This document shows, one piece after another, positions 19,053-26,471 of a stretch of 64,000 nt of DNA. The stretch comes from Bradyrhizobium sp. Rc3b (GTDB lineage: Bacteria; Pseudomonadota; Alphaproteobacteria; Rhizobiales; Xanthobacteraceae): NCBI RefSeq assembly GCF_900114915.1, contig NZ_FOUS01000008.1, positions 310,001 through 374,000 on the forward strand. The letters run 5' to 3'. Within the stretch, counting starts at the first letter, position 1. Each line of letters begins with the position of its first letter. The notes beneath the pieces were generated by a model. The model was not told where the DNA came from and made no database searches. It saw only the letters and a program-made list of their open reading frames with translations. The position numbers and the translations under genes are program-made.

Positions 19053-19304
19053 ATGCTTCCTACTGAATGGACGAGAATGGCTATCGCATCTGCGGTGGCG
19101 ATCGTCGCGATGTCGTATCTGGCAATCGACGCAGGCGTGGTGAACACCAGTGTGGTCACAAGGCCCATCAAGGTAGCTCAGGCATCGATCATTGGCGCTG
19201 GAATGGGCCAGCATCACCTTGCCTTCGCCGTTCAGGAGTGGGCGCGTCCCAGCCGCGACAACAACGAAAAGCCGGCCCTGGAGCATTGCCTGGCGATCGA
19301 CTGA
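19053..19304 (+). CDS. Hypothetical small protein with N-terminal hydrophobic segment
   Basis: The 83-residue frame starts MLPTEWTRMAIASAVAIVAM and contains one hydrophobic stretch that could be a signal or membrane anchor, followed by a polar tail. I do not recognise a family. A second in-frame Met at residue 9 would put the hydrophobic stretch at the very N-terminus. The opposite strand also has an open frame here, so coding potential is moderate only. Confidence 0.45.
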   Translation: MLPTEWTRMAIASAVAIVAMSYLAIDAGVVNTSVVTRPIKVAQASIIGAGMGQHHLAFAVQEWARPSRDNNEKPALEHCLAID

Positions 19305-19337
19305 TCGAGGCGCCCTCGTCCGCGCAAGCGACGAGAT

Positions 19338-20708
19338 TCATCCTCCGCCACCTGTCGACTGACGAATCTGCCACCAGCACGCAATCGCTGAGGTGAGATC
19401 GCCCCAGACCTCCGTCGGCAAATCCGAGACCGCCACCCGCACACTATATTGGTCCGTGGTCGCGTCGTGAAACCACTCGGTCGCAGCAAAGTCGAAACCG
19501 AAGCTGCCGGCATGGCGAATCGGGAGGCCCTCGGCGCGCAGTTCGTTGCTCATGTCCTCGGCGGCCTGCCGCGCGCTCGCCTCGTCAAGAGGACGCCTGC
19601 CCCGCAAGGTGACGTAGAGACCGTGGGCGAAATGGAGCTCGGCCGAGAGCGCCGGGAGCTTTGCAGCAAAATGGCGGCCCATGCTTCGGCCGTTGCGCAG
19701 GATCGCCGCAACACGCCGCTTCGTGAGGGCCCAGTAGACCGCGCTGCCGACAAAGGGCGGGAAGTGCGCCGGCAACGCCGCGCCGCCGAGAAGCCGCACC
19801 GCGTTGCGGGTTTCGGCTGCAAGACGTGTCCATTCAGGCCGCTCCGCCCGCTGCCGGTCCTCATCCCCCTGCACGAAAACCGCCGAGCCGAGGCGGCCAT
19901 ATTCCGCCCCGAGCGAATCGAGCTTGTTGTGACTTCGCACCAGCACCAGTGGAGTTCCGTATCGTCGGGCCCAGCTCAGGACGCGCCGGACCCGGCCCGA
20001 GCTGCCCGCGAAGCATGTCGTATCGAAAATCACGAGATCGAGACCCGAGCCGTCGCTTCGGATCGCCGCCTCAAAAGCGCCGGCGCGGGAGCAGGAATCC
20101 AACAGAAGAATTTTCGGGGAATTCGCCGAAGCAAACGCATCGCTCAGCGGCAGACTCAAAGCGACGAGCCGCAGATGAGGAACAAGACCCCGGATCAGCT
20201 CCAGTGTCTCGCCATAGGAGCCGGGAAGCACCAGCAAATCGGCCTTCTCGACGATTTGTGCGGAGGCGAGCAGCACGGCGGAGATCGCAGCCATGCCTGA
20301 GGCAGTATAGATCGCCGCGCTCATGCAGCCGCCGTCGAGCTCATAGAAGGAAGGACCGCGCACCGTAAGATCGGCACGCTGGTAATCGTAACTGAACTTG
20401 AAGGGCCCGCTGACGGGATCGGCGGTGTGCGACCAGGCTGTTTCCGTTGCCTTCCACTCGTGCAGCTCGTGCTCTGCCCTGAGCGCCGCAGTGATCTGGA
20501 ATTTGGACCTGACGACCTCGTCGACCGATCGCGGACGCGTCAAATCGAGCCGATGCCTCAGGCAGTCATTCAACAGCCCGAGTTCCCAGTGCTTCCGTTC
20601 GAGATAGGCCTGAATGGTCTCCATGCGCGTCTTGGGCAGATCCGATCGGATGACAACGTACGGAAATCGCCTTGGGTCCAACGCGCGCCCGCTGCAACGA
20701 ACGTCCAT
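19338..20708 (-). CDS. Uncharacterised PLP-dependent-fold (type I) protein
   Basis: The 456-residue protein has the layout of fold-type-I PLP enzymes related to cystathionine gamma-synthase. A phosphate-binding segment TASGMAAISAVLL sits at about 135-147. LDLVIFDTTC has the cofactor-binding Asp near residue 229, and RSHNKLDSLGAEYGRLGS has a candidate Schiff-base Lys262. The spacing resembles that of the real enzyme family, but the surrounding sequence is far from MetB/MetC, and I cannot name a substrate. It stands alone, running toward the small gene at 19053. Its Met1 is only 32 bases from the divergent DUF2171 start; using Met29 (20624) would leave room for promoters. An enzyme or an inactive relative are both possible. 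Confidence 0.72.
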   Translation of the reverse strand: MDVRCSGRALDPRRFPYVVIRSDLPKTRMETIQAYLERKHWELGLLNDCLRHRLDLTRPRSVDEVVRSKFQITAALRAEHELHEWKATETAWSHTADPVSGPFKFSYDYQRADLTVRGPSFYELDGGCMSAAIYTASGMAAISAVLLASAQIVEKADLLVLPGSYGETLELIRGLVPHLRLVALSLPLSDAFASANSPKILLLDSCSRAGAFEAAIRSDGSGLDLVIFDTTCFAGSSGRVRRVLSWARRYGTPLVLVRSHNKLDSLGAEYGRLGSAVFVQGDEDRQRAERPEWTRLAAETRNAVRLLGGAALPAHFPPFVGSAVYWALTKRRVAAILRNGRSMGRHFAAKLPALSAELHFAHGLYVTLRGRRPLDEASARQAAEDMSNELRAEGLPIRHAGSFGFDFAATEWFHDATTDQYSVRVAVSDLPTEVWGDLTSAIACWWQIRQSTGGGG

Positions 20709-20740
20709 CCTGGCCGTTGAGACGGTGCAAGGAGGACAAC

Positions 20741-20968
20741 ATGTCTGAGATCAGAGAGCACATGAAGATCATCGGCAAGGACGGCGCACATGTCGGCACG
20801 GTCGACCGCGTCGAGGGCAATCGCATCAAGCTGACGCGGAAGGACAGCCCGGAAGGTCACAAGGACCATCATCACTACATCGACACGAAATATGTGGGTG
20901 CCGTCGAAGGCGATGTCGTCAAGCTCTCAATGAATGCCGACGCCGTGCCGAAGACGGAAGCCGCCTGA
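20741..20968 (+). CDS. DUF2171 family protein
   Basis: This 75-residue soluble protein begins MSEIREHMKIIGKDGAHVGT and has the compact beta-rich DUF2171/PRC-barrel-like pattern (DGAHVGTVDRVEGNRIKL, then DTKYVGAVEGDVVKL). Its function is unknown; relatives are often linked with stress-induced small proteins. A strong AAGGAGG ribosome binding site lies at 20729-20735. A rho-independent terminator follows the stop codon by six bases, so the gene is monocistronic. Its promoter must overlap the start of the divergent PLP-fold gene. Confidence 0.85.
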   Translation: MSEIREHMKIIGKDGAHVGTVDRVEGNRIKLTRKDSPEGHKDHHHYIDTKYVGAVEGDVVKLSMNADAVPKTEAA

Positions 20969-20974
20969 ACATTG

Positions 20975-20996
20975 AGCCCCTTCGGGGGGCTTTTTG
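20975..20996 (+). terminator. Rho-independent terminator after DUF2171
   Basis: AGCCCC at 20975-20980 pairs with GGGGCT ending at 20991, closing a short loop, and is followed by a T run. It lies immediately downstream of the DUF2171 stop. Confidence 0.85.
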
Positions 20997-21008
20997 TTTG
21001 TTCACGAT

Positions 21009-21073
21009 CCGACTCCGCTTCGTTCCAAAAGCACGAATCGTAATCGCAAAATCGGCGCTGCGCTTTTCTTAAC
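21009..21073. repeat. Dispersed repeat family R3, copy 1
   Basis: The element starts CCGACTCCGCTTCGTTC and ends with TTCTTAAC. It aligns with 48895-48961 and 49260-49325, sharing the TTCGTTC/GAACGAA or ACGAATC core, an AAATCGGCGC-like middle and the terminal TTAAC or CTAAC. This copy has lost part of the palindrome. Confidence 0.7.
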
Positions 21074-21108
21074 ATCGCGTTTCGTCGGATCGATCACGTA
21101 GCCATCGA

Positions 21109-21327
21109 TCACGTAGCCATGGGCACGAGCGTCGGCCGCAGCAGGTACGCGTCGATCGCAGCGTTCGACAACAACAGCCTGCGGCGCTCTCCTCGCAGCA
21201 TCAACCGATCGATCCGGTTCAAGATGAAGCGAGCGGAGTCCTCGTGTTCGCCTGTGAGCAGGCCGGATCGGTCGAGATATTTCCAGGCAATGTCGAAGGA
21301 CTGTGCGCGTAACTCAGGGTCGGTCAT
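21109..21327 (-). CDS. Hypothetical small protein
   Basis: I place the start at MTDPELRAQSFDIAWKYLDR (21327), giving 72 residues; the frame is open for 70 codons upstream, but that part looks non-coding. The protein is soluble and helical with basic and acidic patches (RIDRLMLRGERRRLLLSN). I do not recognise a domain. A tandem duplication of a 15-base unit (CGATCACGTAGCCAT) abuts its 3' end at about 21094-21123. Confidence 0.6.
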   Translation of the reverse strand: MTDPELRAQSFDIAWKYLDRSGLLTGEHEDSARFILNRIDRLMLRGERRRLLLSNAAIDAYLLRPTLVPMAT

Positions 21328-21481
21328 GGACGGCCAACGTCCGCGGGGAACGGAGGTTCCTGAGCGTGAGCGAGGCGTTGCCCCGCGCAACGCCAGGCGT
21401 ATCAAGCAGAGCACAACAAAATGAGCAGCGGCGTGGAACGAGATCACGACCTGGACGTTGGATGGCTTGAAATCAGGTGGT

Positions 21482-21546
21482 GCCGACCTGCCAGCCCCGG
21501 TCGGCTTTGAAGAGCCCCGTGCTTGTCCCCCGAGCACGGGGCTTTC
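21482..21546 (+). ncRNA. Two-hairpin terminator locus, possible small RNA 3' end
   Basis: A hairpin GCCGACC/GGTCGGC at 21482-21505 is followed by a strong terminator, AGCCCCGTGCT at 21513-21523 paired with AGCACGGGGCT at 21533-21543, then TTTC. No plus-strand gene ends here, so the terminator serves an unannotated transcript. It shares the string GAAGAGCCCCGTGC with the locus at 49965-50137. The 5' end is unknown. Confidence 0.4.
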
Positions 21547-21616
21547 TCATGCAGATCAACCTATCGGCCGGGCTCGGCCCGTCATCGTCTGACGCGAAAT
21601 TCCCCTGCGTTTGCCT

Positions 21617-21766
21617 TCAGTCCGCCCGCTCGTCGCGCCGCTCGCGGGCCAGCTCGTGCCAGGCCAGCGCCAACTGGATCAGCCGTTGCCGATCGGCGCC
21701 TTCCGATGCCGCGGCCCGCTTCATCGCGGCCTCCGCTTCGTGCTGTGGGTCGTACTTGGTACACAT
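21617..21766 (-). CDS. Hypothetical 49-residue helical protein
   Basis: The start MCTKYDPQHEAEAAMKRAAA at 21766 gives a short amphipathic helical protein ending in LIQLALAWHELARERRDERAD-like charged sequence. Small proteins of this pattern are frequent in Bradyrhizobium, but their function is unknown to me. The longer open frame upstream is unlikely to be translated because it runs through a region without a ribosome binding site. Confidence 0.55.
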   Translation of the reverse strand: MCTKYDPQHEAEAAMKRAAASEGADRQRLIQLALAWHELARERRDERAD

Positions 21767-22026
21767 GAGACCGACTCTAGCCGGCCATCTGGACAAGCCC
21801 ATGGCAATTTCGTCCGTATGATTGCGGGGTAACGTCGCGTCTGCCGGACTGAGGCAAACGGCCGGCACGACTGCTTCACTGCATGCATGCGCCGATTGCG
21901 AAGCCATTTGGCTGGGCTTTCATCCAGGCGATCTGTGAATTGTGTCACAGTCAGCGACCTGCATCTCGGTTAGACCATATCTCGACGCTCCAGCAGCCCG
22001 CGAAGGCATCGATGGTATTTCCCGTC

Positions 22027-22185
22027 ATGACACAAGAAGCAGCAGCTCCGGCCAACGTCCCGACGCAACGACAAAGGACCGACCTGCTCGGCATCGCCTA
22101 TCTCGGGACCATCGGCATCGTGATGCTGGCCTGGATCGCCGGCCTGGTCTGGGGCGCGATTGCGTTCTTCAACTGGCTCGTGTGA
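22027..22185 (+). CDS. Hypothetical single-pass membrane protein
   Basis: The 52-residue protein has a polar N-terminus (MTQEAAAPANVPTQRQRTD) and one hydrophobic segment of about 25 residues ending FFNWLV. The function is unknown. I chose the ATG at 22027 because the upstream extension lacks protein-like composition. The gene ends about 50 bases before a dispersed repeat. Confidence 0.6.
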   Translation: MTQEAAAPANVPTQRQRTDLLGIAYLGTIGIVMLAWIAGLVWGAIAFFNWLV

Positions 22186-22237
22186 CGCAGGCCGATCCGT
22201 CGCGCTGGCGAGCAAGGCTCGCGGCAGCGATCGTGCG

Positions 22238-22342
22238 CTAAAGCATGATCCGGAAACGTGCGAAGCGGTTTTCCGGAAAGAGCATGCGCAAACAACAACC
22301 GAAAGAGCGATGACGATTCATCCAAATCTCATCGCGCTTTAG
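22238..22342. repeat. Alphaproteobacterial intergenic repeat (AAAGCATGATCCGGAAA type), family R4
   Basis: CTAAAGC at the left end and GCTTTAG at the right end are inverted copies. The interior has the well-known order CATGATCCGGAAA, GCGAAGCGGTTTTCCGGAAA, then GATGACGATTCATCC. I recognise it as a very common Bradyrhizobium/Rhizobium intergenic element; only one copy is in this window. Its right end overlaps the stop of a tiny minus-strand frame. Confidence 0.8.
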
Positions 22343-22431
22343 AACAGGCAGTGCACCACCTGCCCCAGCTTGATCCCGCCGCAAACGATCATGGCCCAAA
22401 GCGCCAGGCTGATCTGGATTGCATCCAGCAT
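22339..22431 (-). CDS. Possible 30-residue membrane peptide
   Basis: The frame MLDAIQISLALWAMIVCGGI continues to a stop TAA contributed by the end of repeat R4. It would be a single hydrophobic segment with a short tail. A GGGGACGTGGGAC purine-rich stretch precedes the ATG. Support is only the plausible hydrophobicity and ribosome binding site, so this is tentative. Confidence 0.35.
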   Translation of the reverse strand: MLDAIQISLALWAMIVCGGIKLGQVVHCLF

Positions 22432-22588
22432 GTCCCACGTCCCCGCGAATCGTTTTCCCAACGTTTTTTCTTTTGAGAATCGCGTGAAGCGGCACCGGGA
22501 GCCAGTGCTATTTTGAGGCAATTGTTGTGCGCCGCCGAATGTCGCGCCGACATACGCATCGAGACAATCGGTTGACGGCACCAGAACA

Positions 22589-22616
22589 AAAGAGGCGGGC
22601 TTTCGCCCGCCTCTTT
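22589..22616 (-). terminator. Rho-independent terminator of the glycine-zipper gene
   Basis: AAAGAGGCGGGC and GCCCGCCTCTTT form a perfect 12-bp stem with a TTTC/GAAA loop. On the minus strand it is followed by TTGTTCT. It lies 24 bases beyond the stop of the gene at 22640. Confidence 0.85.
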
Positions 22617-22639
22617 CAGGTCAGGATGCGACCTCTGCC

Positions 22640-23434
22640 TTAGCGGCACGCCCGCGGATCGGTCGCCACGTACTGCCCGTCCGGATAGCGGTAGTAGCAA
22701 TTGCCCTGCGCCCAGTAGTAGCCGGGCTGAGAGGCGGCGGTGGCACCGGCGATGGCTCCGGTCGCGCCGCCGAGAACCGCGCCCGCGGCAGCCCCTGTGG
22801 CGTTACCCGAGATCAGTCCGCCCAGCACGCCGCCGACGATGGCGCCGCCAAGCGCGCTCGCGCCGGGATCAGCCGGCGGCGGCGGAGGTGGCGGTGCATA
22901 GGCGACCGGAGGCGGCGGCGGGGCATAGGCCACCGGCACGTCGTCGTAATACTCCTCGGAGATGTAGGCGGGCGGACCGGCCATCCGCTGCGGATAATAA
23001 TACCAGACGCCGCCAACGTCCCACCACCAGCCGGAGCGGCCGTTGTGGACTTCGTGGCGCCAGCGCCCACCGTCCCAGGAGCGATTGCCACGATAGGCCT
23101 GTCCGCCCCAGTCGCGCGTCGGAGCGGGACCACGGGCGACATGGCGTCCTGGCGGCGGACCGCCGGCGCCATGCGGACCGGGACCAGCATGAGGCTGGCC
23201 ACCGGGCTGCGGCGCGGGTCGGGCCGCCTGCTGCGGCGCCGGGCCCCTGCGCATGTTCTGACCGTCCGGAGGCGGTGCCCCTGCGCCCGGGCGGGCCGGA
23301 GGCTGGCCGGCGTCCCTTGGTAGCCTTGCGTCCCTCGACGACGGCCCGGCGTCCTGGGCCTGTGCCGAAAGCGCGAGCAACGACGTGGCCGAAACCAGGG
23401 AAATGATGATCTTCATGCGGCTGGACGCACTCAT
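22640..23434 (-). CDS. Secreted glycine-zipper protein, proline/glycine-rich
   Basis: This 264-residue envelope protein starts MSASSRMKIIISLVSATSLL, a signal peptide ending near SAQAQ. It continues with a long Pro/Gly/Arg-rich linker. A WWWDVGGVWYYYP module follows, then a PPPPP stretch, and a glycine-zipper segment (GGAIVGGVLGGLISG, then GAAAGAVLGGATGAIAG), which usually inserts in or packs against a membrane. The C-terminus has two aromatic residues flanking a pair of cysteines. I chose the start at 23434 because GGGG precedes it at a usable distance. Function is unknown; such proteins are outer-membrane or periplasmic structural factors. Confidence 0.8.
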   Translation of the reverse strand: MSASSRMKIIISLVSATSLLALSAQAQDAGPSSRDARLPRDAGQPPARPGAGAPPPDGQNMRRGPAPQQAARPAPQPGGQPHAGPGPHGAGGPPPGRHVARGPAPTRDWGGQAYRGNRSWDGGRWRHEVHNGRSGWWWDVGGVWYYYPQRMAGPPAYISEEYYDDVPVAYAPPPPPVAYAPPPPPPPADPGASALGGAIVGGVLGGLISGNATGAAAGAVLGGATGAIAGATAASQPGYYWAQGNCYYRYPDGQYVATDPRACR

Positions 23435-23517
23435 GCGTGCTTGACCCCTACTCTCTCGAATGCCGTGGTGCCTGGCGCGATAGACGATTCGGATCGCGCT
23501 CGGCTTGATGCCGGCTG

Positions 23518-23547
23518 ACATAGCTGACCTGCTTTGGTCAGCTATGT
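23518..23547. promoter_or_regulatory. Perfect 12-bp inverted repeat upstream of the glycine-zipper gene
   Basis: ACATAGCTGACC and GGTCAGCTATGT are separated by six bases (TGCTTT). The site is 84 bases upstream of the start at 23434 and also beyond the 3' end of the small gene at 23610. It could be an operator or a transcript hairpin; no T run follows it on either strand, so I do not call it a terminator. Confidence 0.5.
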
Positions 23548-23609
23548 CGCGTTACAAATGGTTAAGATCACGGCATTTTTTCGGCTCGACGGGCCGTGCT
23601 GGACCGCTT

Positions 23610-23828
23610 CTAGCGGGCCGGCTCGATCACGTTGCAATTGCTCCGCCCGGACATCAGGCAGTCCTGCATCTTGCTGGCCGCGGTGAGGTCCCGCGCGAGC
23701 CACCAGCCGACACCGAGGATCAGGATCGCGATGATCAAGCCGGCGATCGCGCCACGGCGGTTATCACCGGGTTGGGATTTCGGCTTTTCGCCCCGTTCGG
23801 GCTTGGACTCAAGCTTGGACGTGGACAT
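23610..23828 (-). CDS. Hypothetical single-pass membrane protein
   Basis: The 72-residue protein has a charged, Lys/Pro-rich N-terminal tail (about 25 residues), one membrane segment (GAIAGLIIAILILGVGWWLA) and a short periplasmic tail with two cysteines (DCLMSGRSNC) that could form a disulfide. I recognise no family name. The arrangement suggests an inner-membrane protein with a small oxidised periplasmic loop. Confidence 0.7.
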   Translation of the reverse strand: MSTSKLESKPERGEKPKSQPGDNRRGAIAGLIIAILILGVGWWLARDLTAASKMQDCLMSGRSNCNVIEPAR

Positions 23829-23907
23829 GGCTACCTACCGCGCGGGCGTGCCGGCTTACCACCTCTGCGACGTCCCGTCACATCCCGATCAGCCCAGTTC
23901 GTCGGGT

Positions 23908-24144
23908 TCAGCCTCGGGTCGCCCGGATCGCATCCTTGCGCGAGGTTTCGACCGCCGGGATCGCCTGTTGGAGCCGCGGTGCACAGGTCGTGAGCACGAA
24001 CGCGGTCTGGGTGCATTCCCAGTCGGCACCCAGGACGGCACTCTCGATGGGCTGCGGACGAGCGAGCAGCAGCGCCGCGCCGGCAACGGCTATCAGGGCC
24101 AAGGCGATTGCGAGCGCCTTTTGGTGGAAGCGGAAGAACGTCAT
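23908..24144 (-). CDS. Hypothetical membrane-anchored small protein
   Basis: The 78-residue frame begins MTFFRFHQKALAIALALIAV and has one N-terminal membrane segment and a periplasmic tail with cysteines in WECTQTAFVLTTCAPRL. Like its neighbour at 23610 it is a small anchored protein with two cysteines, so the pair may be related in role. No known domain is visible. Confidence 0.55.
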   Translation of the reverse strand: MTFFRFHQKALAIALALIAVAGAALLLARPQPIESAVLGADWECTQTAFVLTTCAPRLQQAIPAVETSRKDAIRATRG

Positions 24145-24409
24145 GCCCGTGCTCCGTCTCGTATCGGGGCGGACGCTAGGCGTCGCCCGCGTGCTCCCTT
24201 ATGAGGGACATCACAATTCGGCAGTTTTTCCGGGCTACGAGATCGTCGGGGCGGCGATTTTTCGTCTACCTGATCGGCTGCGATTATGGGTGGCTTCGCG
24301 ACGCGCGCCGATGTACACGCTTCTGCGTCGCGTGGCGCCCGCTATGCCCAGCCGACGTACCAACACGCAGTGATGTAGGGCTGAAAGTGAGGAAGACAAG
24401 GTTCGTTCG

Positions 24410-24757
24410 ATGAGTGGATTCAGGGAACCAGGCTTCTCCGACCGACAAAAGGCGGCGCAGGAAGCACGCAAAAATCTTTTGAACAAATTCAAGTCGCAGC
24501 CCGGTCACGACGATCCGGCGGTCGCGGCACGACGCGCCGAGCGCGAGGCCCTCGCGGCCAAGCGCGCCGAGACAAAGGCAGCGCGCGAGGCCGAAAAGGC
24601 CGAGCAGAAGCGTATCGCGGAAGAGGCCGCAGCGGCAGAGGCAGCCCGGATCGCCCGCGAGGCGGAGGAAGCGATCGCCAAGCAGGCTGAAATCGAGGCC
24701 GAGCAGAAGGCCAAGCGCGACGCCCGCTACGCCGCCCGCAAGGCCAAGCGCAAGTAG
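24410..24757 (+). CDS. DUF6481-type highly charged helical protein
   Basis: This 115-residue soluble protein starts MSGFREPGFSDRQKAAQEAR and is then almost entirely Ala/Lys/Glu/Arg in a long helix (AEREALAAKRAETKAAREAE), ending in basic RKAKRK. The FREPGFSDRQKAAQEARKNLL head is characteristic of the DUF6481 family, whose function is unknown. A terminator follows about 40 bases after the stop. Confidence 0.8.
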   Translation: MSGFREPGFSDRQKAAQEARKNLLNKFKSQPGHDDPAVAARRAEREALAAKRAETKAAREAEKAEQKRIAEEAAAAEAARIAREAEEAIAKQAEIEAEQKAKRDARYAARKAKRK

Positions 24758-24798
24758 CATTCCCGGTCGCGTTCAACTGAAGTTGAACTGACTATTCC

Positions 24799-24829
24799 GG
24801 GGCGGTCGACGTGACCGCCCCTGGGTTTT
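24799..24829 (+). terminator. Rho-independent terminator after DUF6481
   Basis: GGGGCGGTC at 24799-24807 pairs with GACCGCCCC at 24813-24821, followed by TGGGTTTT. A separate small palindrome GTTCAACT/AGTTGAAC lies just upstream at about 24771-24788. Confidence 0.8.
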
Positions 24830-24866
24830 CGACGCACGTCCGTCTGCTGCGGACGACAGTCGAAGA

Positions 24867-25112
24867 TCAGTTCTTCTTCATCATCCCGTCGTCCTTCTTC
24901 ATCCCGTCCTTCGACATGTGATCCTTCTTCATGCCGTCGTCCTTGGACATGGTGTCCTTCTTCATCATGCCGTCCTTGGACATCGTGTCCTTTTTCATCA
25001 TGCCGTCATCCTTGCCCATCTTGTCCTGAGCAAAGGCGGCCGGCGCGAGCGCGAGGCCGAGCGAGAGAGCGGCAGCGGAGACGCCGAGCACGATACGGGT
25101 GCGAATGGTCAT
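24867..25112 (-). CDS. Pentapeptide MXKDX repeat protein
   Basis: This 81-residue secreted protein has a signal peptide (MTIRTRIVLGVSAAALSLGL, cleaved after AFA) followed by about ten copies of a MxKDx-type repeat (DKMGKDDGMMKKDTMSKDG). The family is annotated by its repeat; no biochemical role is known. The alternating Met/Lys/Asp composition suggests metal or polyanion contacts, which is speculation. A second Met/Lys-rich secreted protein is at 52240. Confidence 0.88.
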   Translation of the reverse strand: MTIRTRIVLGVSAAALSLGLALAPAAFAQDKMGKDDGMMKKDTMSKDGMMKKDTMSKDDGMKKDHMSKDGMKKDDGMMKKN

Positions 25113-25448
25113 GGATCATCTTTCCTTCGAGATGGTGTTTGTCAGCGACGGACGCCGCTATTCAATCTCGACGGATGGACGCCCCGCATTGTTACCTCGC
25201 CGCGAGATAAATTTTTGACGAGCCTGCTGCGATCCGCCGTTCTAGGCAGGCCGGGGCCTGCGGTGGAAAGCGGATGTGTGCAGCGCAGCACGGTCACCAC
25301 CCCCTTGCCGCGGCATTCGGTCTCGAACTATCAGATGAGAGAATATCGGGTGAAAGACCGGCTAGGATGGGCCTACGTGCCGGTCAGATGACCCGCCCAA
25401 ATCACGCCAACAAGAACCGTTCGAAGAAACGCTCAGAGGGATCACACC
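25113..25448. other. Divergent spacer between MXKDX gene and first TRAP operon
   Basis: This 336-base interval must contain the promoters of the two divergent genes. A TTGACG at 25215-25220 has only a weak -10 candidate 17-18 bases on. I see no gene and no clear operator. Confidence 0.35.
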
Positions 25449-26471
25449 ATGCTCACGCGCCGCCATCTGCTCGCGACCGCGGTCGCCGCACCCGCCATTC
25501 TCCGCTTCGGCACCGGCACCGCGCAGGCCGCGACCACGCTGAAGATCTCGCACCAGTTCCCGGGCGGCACCATCGACAAGGGTGATTTCCGGGACCGGCT
25601 TTGCCGTATGTTCGCTGCTGAAGTCGCTAAGCGCAGCAACGGCGACATCGCCGCCGAGATCTATCCGAACTCTTCGCTGATCAAGACCAACGCGCAGTTC
25701 TCCGCGATGCGCAAGGGCGCGCTCGACATCAGCCTCTATCCGATGCCCTACGCCGGCGGCGAGCTGCCGGAGACCAATATCGGCCTGATGCCCGGCCTCG
25801 TGACCACCTACGACCAGGGCCTGCGCTGGAAGAAGGAGCCGGTCGGCAAGGCGCTGACCGACTTCCTCGCCGACAAGGGCATCATCCTGCTCTCCTGGGT
25901 GTGGCAGGCCGGCGGCGTCGCCAGCCGCTCCAAGCCGATCGTCGCGCCGGAAGATGCCAAGGGCCTGAAGGTACGCGGCGGCTCGCGCGAGATGGACATG
26001 GTGCTGCAGACCGCCGGCGCCTCGGTGCTGTCGGTGCCCTCGAACGAAATCTACGCGGCGATGCAGACCGGCGCCTGCGATGCCGGCATCACCTCCTCGA
26101 CCAGCCTGATCTCGTTCCGTCTGGAAGAGGTCGCAAAGTCCCTGACCTCGGGCGCGGGTGCCTCCTACTGGTTCATGCTCGAGCCGCTGATGATGTCGAA
26201 GGCGATCTTCGACAAGCTGCCGAAGAACCAGCAGGACATCCTGCTCGCGGTCGGCACCGAGCTCGAGGCATTCGGCCGCAAGGGCGCGCAGGACGACGAC
26301 GTCGAGGTCGCCAAGGTCTACGAGAAGGCCGGCGCCAAGGTCTCGGTGCTCGACGCCGCGACCGTCGGCAAGTGGCGTGACATCGCCCGCGACACCGCCT
26401 GGAAGGACTACAGCGCCAAGACCGCGACCTCGGCGAACCTGCTCAAGCTCGCCATCGACGTCGCCGCATGA
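25449..26471 (+). CDS. TRAP transporter substrate-binding protein (DctP type), system 1
   Basis: This 340-residue periplasmic receptor carries organic acids or similar anions to the TRAP membrane complex. It starts with a twin-arginine-like signal (MLTRRHLLATAVAAPAIL), cleaved near AQAA. DctP features include YPNSSLIKTNAQFSAMRKGA and KGLKVRGGSREMDMVL, which carries the arginine that normally binds the substrate carboxylate. AGAGGGA upstream of the ATG is a ribosome binding site. The stop overlaps the next gene by four bases. The substrate cannot be told from sequence; the family takes C4-dicarboxylates, keto acids, sugar acids and others. Confidence 0.9.
   Translation: MLTRRHLLATAVAAPAILRFGTGTAQAATTLKISHQFPGGTIDKGDFRDRLCRMFAAEVAKRSNGDIAAEIYPNSSLIKTNAQFSAMRKGALDISLYPMPYAGGELPETNIGLMPGLVTTYDQGLRWKKEPVGKALTDFLADKGIILLSWVWQAGGVASRSKPIVAPEDAKGLKVRGGSREMDMVLQTAGASVLSVPSNEIYAAMQTGACDAGITSSTSLISFRLEEVAKSLTSGAGASYWFMLEPLMMSKAIFDKLPKNQQDILLAVGTELEAFGRKGAQDDDVEVAKVYEKAGAKVSVLDAATVGKWRDIARDTAWKDYSAKTATSANLLKLAIDVAA

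Noticed and set aside
21094-21123. Two tandem copies of a 15-base unit as a possible CRISPR or iteron array
   Set aside because: Only two copies without spacers are present; it is a simple local duplication next to a small gene.
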